Assembly (NCBI RefSeq): GCF_000747525.1
Contig: NZ_CP009278.1
Coordinates: 5,022,001 to 5,086,000 of the forward strand
Direction: 5' to 3'
Origin: Sphingobacterium sp. ML3W
GTDB lineage: Bacteria; Bacteroidota; Bacteroidia; Sphingobacteriales; Sphingobacteriaceae
Length of the DNA stretch: 64,000 nucleotides
Shown: piece after piece, positions 60,717 through 64,000 of the stretch
Layout: each line of letters begins with the position of its first letter
Position numbering within the stretch: position 1 is the stretch's first letter
Notes under the pieces: generated by a model
Told to the model about the DNA's origin: nothing
Database searches by the model: none
Seen by the model: only the letters and a program-made list of their open reading frames with translations
Program-made: the position numbers and the translations under genes

Positions 60717-61169
60717 TTAAGATAAATTTTCTATATCATCAATATCTTTCGGTCTATTACTTTCCTTTTTTGCTGCAATCAATTGAGTTTTATGCAACGT
60801 TCTTATTTTTACATCCTCATCTTCGAAAATTATAGATTTATCATAATTTTCATTAAAATCCAAACCCTTTACTTTGACCATAATATCAATAGCAACTGGC
60901 GGAACTCCAAATGTAAAAACATCCCATATAGGATGAGACAGAAAATTATCTTTAGTCATATCAAATACTGGCATACCGAATTCTAAAAATGCATGCTTCA
61001 ATCTTGAATAATTTGTTTCTGATCGCTCAACCCAAATATCCATATCGCCAGTAGTACGAGAATAACCGTGCAAAATAACTGCAAAACCCCCAACTAGAAT
61101 ATACCTTACCTCATGCTTATTCAATGAATTTAGAAAATCTCTAAAATCCTCATTAAAAATATTACCCAT
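60717..61169 (-). CDS. Nucleotidyltransferase of MNT/AbiEii-like type
   Basis: 150 residues with the minimal nucleotidyltransferase fold: VRYILVGGFAVILHGYSRTT, GDMDIWVERSET (GG...DxD catalytic pattern), VPPVAIDIMVKVKGLDF with the third acidic residue, and a helical end (LIAAKKESNRPKDIDDIENL). Such proteins act as antitoxins (MNT with HEPN) or toxins (AbiEii) in type IV/VII-like systems. A 67-residue gene precedes it by 6 bp. Confidence 0.8.
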   Translation of the reverse strand: MGNIFNEDFRDFLNSLNKHEVRYILVGGFAVILHGYSRTTGDMDIWVERSETNYSRLKHAFLEFGMPVFDMTKDNFLSHPIWDVFTFGVPPVAIDIMVKVKGLDFNENYDKSIIFEDEDVKIRTLHKTQLIAAKKESNRPKDIDDIENLS

Positions 61170-61175
61170 CGTAAA

Positions 61176-61379
61176 TTATGCCCTTGAACTTGCTTTAAAT
61201 TTTGTTTTATCCATCCTTGGCGGGTTATCTAATGCGTAATTAAAAGCAATACTGTTCAGATAAAATGCTATTTGAAGACGTTGTTGCCAACTCAATTTTA
61301 TATAATACTGAGCATGATTTGCAGCCTCCACTGCAGTTTGCGCTTTAAAAGCAGTTATATCCATTCGAAATGTCATCAT
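61176..61379 (-). CDS. Small partner of the nucleotidyltransferase, 67 residues
   Basis: Reads MMTFRMDITAFKAQTAVEAA, HAQYYIKLSWQQRLQIAFYL, PPRMDKTKFKASSRA. It has a WQQRLQIAFYLNS helix also typical of small proteins coupled with DUF6036-like nucleotidyltransferases in Bacteroidota. Too short for a HEPN toxin. Probably cotranscribed with the nucleotidyltransferase; whether it is toxin, antitoxin or regulator is unknown. Confidence 0.65.
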   Translation of the reverse strand: MMTFRMDITAFKAQTAVEAANHAQYYIKLSWQQRLQIAFYLNSIAFNYALDNPPRMDKTKFKASSRA

Positions 61380-61558
61380 AAAACAAATTTAAATAATAAA
61401 GTCCATAATATATTAGAAAGTCAACGTTGATAAAAGAACGAAAAATTTAATATTTTCATATGGGAACCTCAAAAACTACATTTTCTGAATGAAGACATGT
61501 AACAACTTAAATTTTCGAGAATTAATAGTTTTTGGAAATTTTGGTGGCCACTTCAAAC

Positions 61559-61836
61559 TTATTTGTCTATATTACTACTTATAACTAAAAAACACTACTT
61601 TGGCAAAGAGGTTCATTTATTTGATTTGATTTTATTCTACCTACTATAATAAATAAGGAGGCTTCACATTGAAGTCCCTTTTACATAAAGTAAATTTGAC
61701 CAAAGGATTCCAAATCGAGATACACGAATTGGTATTGCATACTAAATTAATCCATCCCAACTCTTCGAATAGACGAAGATGTATAAAATTTGTTCTTTAT
61801 CTGAATCATGGATTATCTGCTGACTTTAGGTTTTAA
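61559..61836 (+). repeat. Repeat block with a 55-residue frame, copy 1
   Basis: From TTG 61669 to TAA 61836 the frame is open: LKSLLHKVNLTKGFQIEIHE, LVLHTKLIHPNSSNRRRCIK, FVLYLNHGLSADFRF. The paralogue at 63361-63606 keeps KSLLHKVNLTKGLQLDIHEL before stops. Differences between them are mostly third-base or conservative, so this was a protein-coding gene. Family unknown. Confidence 0.65.
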
Positions 61837-62078
61837 CTTTAAATAAGTAACACAGTGATGAGTAACGCAGTAACAATCAGTCTAATTTACTCACCTCATA
61901 ACCTGATAACATTAAAAAACCTGATAACAATTAAAAACGATGAACGTCCAGTAATAGGATTACCTAAGCCTGCTGATGGAGGTGAAAGTGAGGGATAAGA
62001 TGATTGCTGATTACCGATGATAGTAAAGCATATTGACCAATAACATACAGAGCCGAATGGTCATCCAATCGGCTCTGT
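61837..62078 (+). repeat. Rpn-associated repeat, copy D, with 46-residue frame
   Basis: ATG 61858 opens MSNAVTISLIYSPHNLITLK then NLITIKNDERPVIGLPKPAD and GGESEG, TAA 61996-61998. This is the only copy with an ATG; a 20-base internal duplication adds NLITIK. The shared terminator for the intact Rpn gene follows at 62047-62078. Confidence 0.8.
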
Positions 62079-62100
62079 ATATTTTATGGTAATAAATTAT

Positions 62101-63138
62101 TTATAGTTTTTCAATTTCTTCGATAGAAAGACCTAAAATATCACTAACCTCTTCTTTTCCGATACCTCTAGCAAGCATTTTACGAGCAGACTCGCATGCT
62201 TGTTCATGAGCTTCATCCAATATCGTTTGAAGTTTCAATTCTAATGTATGCTTTTCCTCTGCAATCCTTTTCTTTTCAGCAATAATCTTAGCGCGTTCTT
62301 CTAGACCCGCAGCAATGCCTTTCTTTTCCGCCTTATCCAATAAATATTCTTGAGTGCCCATAATATTGCTCCTTCCTAATTTGTTTTCGACCTCTCTTTC
62401 AAAGGTATAGAAATTTTCTGGATTTTGAAAACTAACATAATATGCTAAAAAATCATAGAGACCTTGACGTGTTTTCTTATCCATTTTACGTTTCATCATC
62501 TCCTCATAAAGATCATGTTTGATGTCTTTCAAGGCTTCATCACTGATATTCTTATTAACGATAGCCAATAATGTCGTCAATACCACAACAGAAAATGGAT
62601 TGCCATTGGCACGTAATAAGGATTCATCTTGATCCAGAATCTTATAACTATTAAAATCATAGCGCAAACTGGTACCCATAAATTTGTACATATAAAATGA
62701 CGGTCGATAATTACTGTTGCCATCTGCCAAAATAGCGATAGCGGTGACAGGAACTTGATACTTATCCGATACTTTATAAAAATATTGGAACATACGATTC
62801 GCTAAATCTCCCTTACCTTTACTGGACTGTATCTCAATATGGCACAATATAAATTGTTCGCCTCCGTCTTTAAGATACACCTTGACCAATTTATCTACAA
62901 AACGAACGCCCTTACCATTGGGCTCGGGTGGAAACAAGGTCTCAAACTCCTTATCCAAATAATCAAAGGGTTTGCTCAGATCAAAAACATCATCAGCATC
63001 TGAAAAGAAAAATCGTAAAAAATGTGCAAAGGTCTGCTCTAAAATAGATTTCCACAGCAGATCATCGACACGACTGGATGAATGACTCATAACGGTATAT
63101 AATTGGTTATCAGCATAAAAGTAAAAAATAAAATCCAT
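62101..63138 (-). CDS. Intact Rpn-family PD-(D/E)XK nuclease
   Basis: 345 residues; recombination-promoting nuclease/putative transposase family. N-terminal MSHSSSRVDDLLWKSILEQT (ATG 63090 is an alternative start to 63138). Catalytic region: RFVDKLVKVYLKDGGEQFIL, CHIEIQSSKGKGDLANRMFQ with the ExQ motif. C-terminal helical, charged part: EREVENKLGRSNIMGTQEYL, ERAKIIAEKKRIAEEKHTLE, DILGLSIEEIEKL. Nearly identical in DNA to the split copy at 37653 apart from the 77-bp insertion. Flanked by long direct repeats on both sides. Cytoplasmic; may cut DNA and favour recombination among its own copies. Confidence 0.9.
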   Translation of the reverse strand: MDFIFYFYADNQLYTVMSHSSSRVDDLLWKSILEQTFAHFLRFFFSDADDVFDLSKPFDYLDKEFETLFPPEPNGKGVRFVDKLVKVYLKDGGEQFILCHIEIQSSKGKGDLANRMFQYFYKVSDKYQVPVTAIAILADGNSNYRPSFYMYKFMGTSLRYDFNSYKILDQDESLLRANGNPFSVVVLTTLLAIVNKNISDEALKDIKHDLYEEMMKRKMDKKTRQGLYDFLAYYVSFQNPENFYTFEREVENKLGRSNIMGTQEYLLDKAEKKGIAAGLEERAKIIAEKKRIAEEKHTLELKLQTILDEAHEQACESARKMLARGIGKEEVSDILGLSIEEIEKL

Positions 63139-63814
63139 AAAGCTAATAAATTTAGCATTTCAACTAAATTATTTACTAATTTATAGATTCGCCACTTCGA
63201 ATAGTTCATGATAAGTAGGCTTTGTTTTTTATCGGCATCATGGAATGTCTAAAGACAATACTACGGTGATTCTGAGCGTCCAGTAATAGGATTACCTAAG
63301 CCAGTTGAAGAAGATGCAAGTAAGGGATAAGGTTAATGACAAAAACTTGAATTTTAAAATTATTTGTCTACCTTACTATTTATAAATAAAAACACCCCTT
63401 TGACAAAGAGGGTTATTTCACTTGATTATATATCTACCTACAATAGTAAATAATGGGGCTTCACATTTGAAGTCCCTTTTACATAAAGTAAATTTGACCA
63501 AAGGACTCCAACTCGATATTCACGAACTGTTATTGCAGAAGGATCATCTAACCTAACTCTTCGAATAGACGAAGGTGAATTGAATTTGTTCTTTATCGGT
63601 ATCATGGATTATCCGCTGATGTGAGGTTCTAACTTTTAAACAAGTAACACAGTGACGAGTGACGCAGTAACGAAGAGTCTAACATTCTAACCTAATAACC
63701 TGATAACATTAACGAGTAACACAGTGATGAGTAACGCAGTAACGATTAAAAAATGGTGAACGTCCAGTAATAGGATTACCTAAGCCAGTTGATGGAGATG
63801 CAAGTAAGGGATAA
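63139..63814 (+). repeat. Rpn-associated repeats right of the intact gene (copies F and G)
   Basis: Copy F ends GDSERPVIGLPKPVEEDASK-G (TAA 63328-63330). A block at 63361-63606 parallels 61559-61807. Copy G ends KNGERPVIGLPKPVDGDASK-G (TAA 63812-63814); its upstream MSNAVTIK start (63727) is out of frame by one base. All are degenerate; no complete gene. Confidence 0.75.
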
Positions 63815-64000
63815 ATAACAAAGGATATGAGTATAACATAACCATTATAGGACAATCTTGCAGTTTTACAGATTCATTTATTGAAGAAGATGATTCCGAG
63901 ACACAAAGTCTTGATAATAATAATATCGAGGAAGAAGAATGAATGAACATACTTTTCAATAATTAATAACTAAAATCATACTTATCTTTGGTATCTTAGT
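63815..64000 (+). other. Window end with an acidic tail-like frame
   Basis: An open stretch without ATG reads YNITIIGQSCSFTDSFIEED, DSETQSLDNNNIEEEE and stops at about 63942. The acidic C-terminus looks like a protein tail. Nothing further can be supported before position 64000. Confidence 0.3.

Overview
The window looks like a chromosomal segment of a low-GC Bacteroidota close to Sphingobacterium. It has SusC/SusD pairs, a FecI/FecR sigma/anti-sigma pair, GldL/GldM, promoter-like TAnnTTTG boxes, weak Shine-Dalgarno sequences and DUF1343/NamZ. This placement comes from gene families and wording, not from a database search.

Layout. 1-5 kb: FecI sigma, FecR and a SusC receptor cut by the window edge, then an MgtC-like protein. 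5.4-14.3 kb: a complete kdp potassium-pump operon (kdpF, A, B, C, a porin and several very small membrane proteins), bordered by two decayed IS3 relics on opposite strands. 15-17.4 kb: gldL-gldM without gldK or gldN. 17.4-23.3 kb: an accessory stretch with a HigBA-type toxin-antitoxin pair, NamZ, a Fic protein, a duplicated holin-like gene, a DUF5675 protein and an FN3 protein. The TA and Fic units share the same flanking sequences. 23.3-24.4 kb: a long non-coding region rich in DnaA-box-like sequences. 25-28.1 kb: a four-gene unit of a 43-residue peptide, an LpxL-like protein, a multi-membrane-segment LytS-type kinase and a LytTR regulator. Its arrangement recalls agr peptide-signalling loci. 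28-35 kb: a Crp-like regulator, an exported DUF6520-like protein and a SusD-SusC-TlpA operon.

36-43 kb and 60-64 kb are dominated by one dispersed repeat family. Its parts are Rpn (PD-(D/E)XK) nuclease genes in intact, split and truncated form, a shared terminator, and a conserved short reading frame ending in a variant of ERPVIGLPKPADGGESEG. Between these copies sit an Abi/HEPN gene with a membrane partner, a complete 1638-bp IS3 element inside one Rpn relic, and a nucleotidyltransferase pair of antitoxin/toxin type.

43-60 kb is a metal and oxidative-stress locus: a TonB receptor with a thioredoxin, a divergent DtxR/MntR regulator, a Mn/Zn/Fe ABC transporter with one permease fused to a DtxR-like tail, eukaryote-like class I ribonucleotide reductase, 2,3-BPG-dependent phosphoglycerate mutase, leucyl aminopeptidase, AhpC-type peroxiredoxin and Fe/Mn superoxide dismutase. 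TTAG-n-CTAA palindromes lie both before dtxR and before the first gene of the superoxide dismutase/ribonucleotide reductase run. I infer that this is one DtxR regulon supplying metal uptake and replacement enzymes under metal limitation.

The strongest candidates for undescribed biology are the agr-like peptide locus (25.2-28.1 kb), the toxin cassettes with shared flanks (17.4-21.5 kb), the protein-coding dispersed repeat around the Rpn genes, and the Abi plus membrane-protein pair (39.4-40.6 kb).
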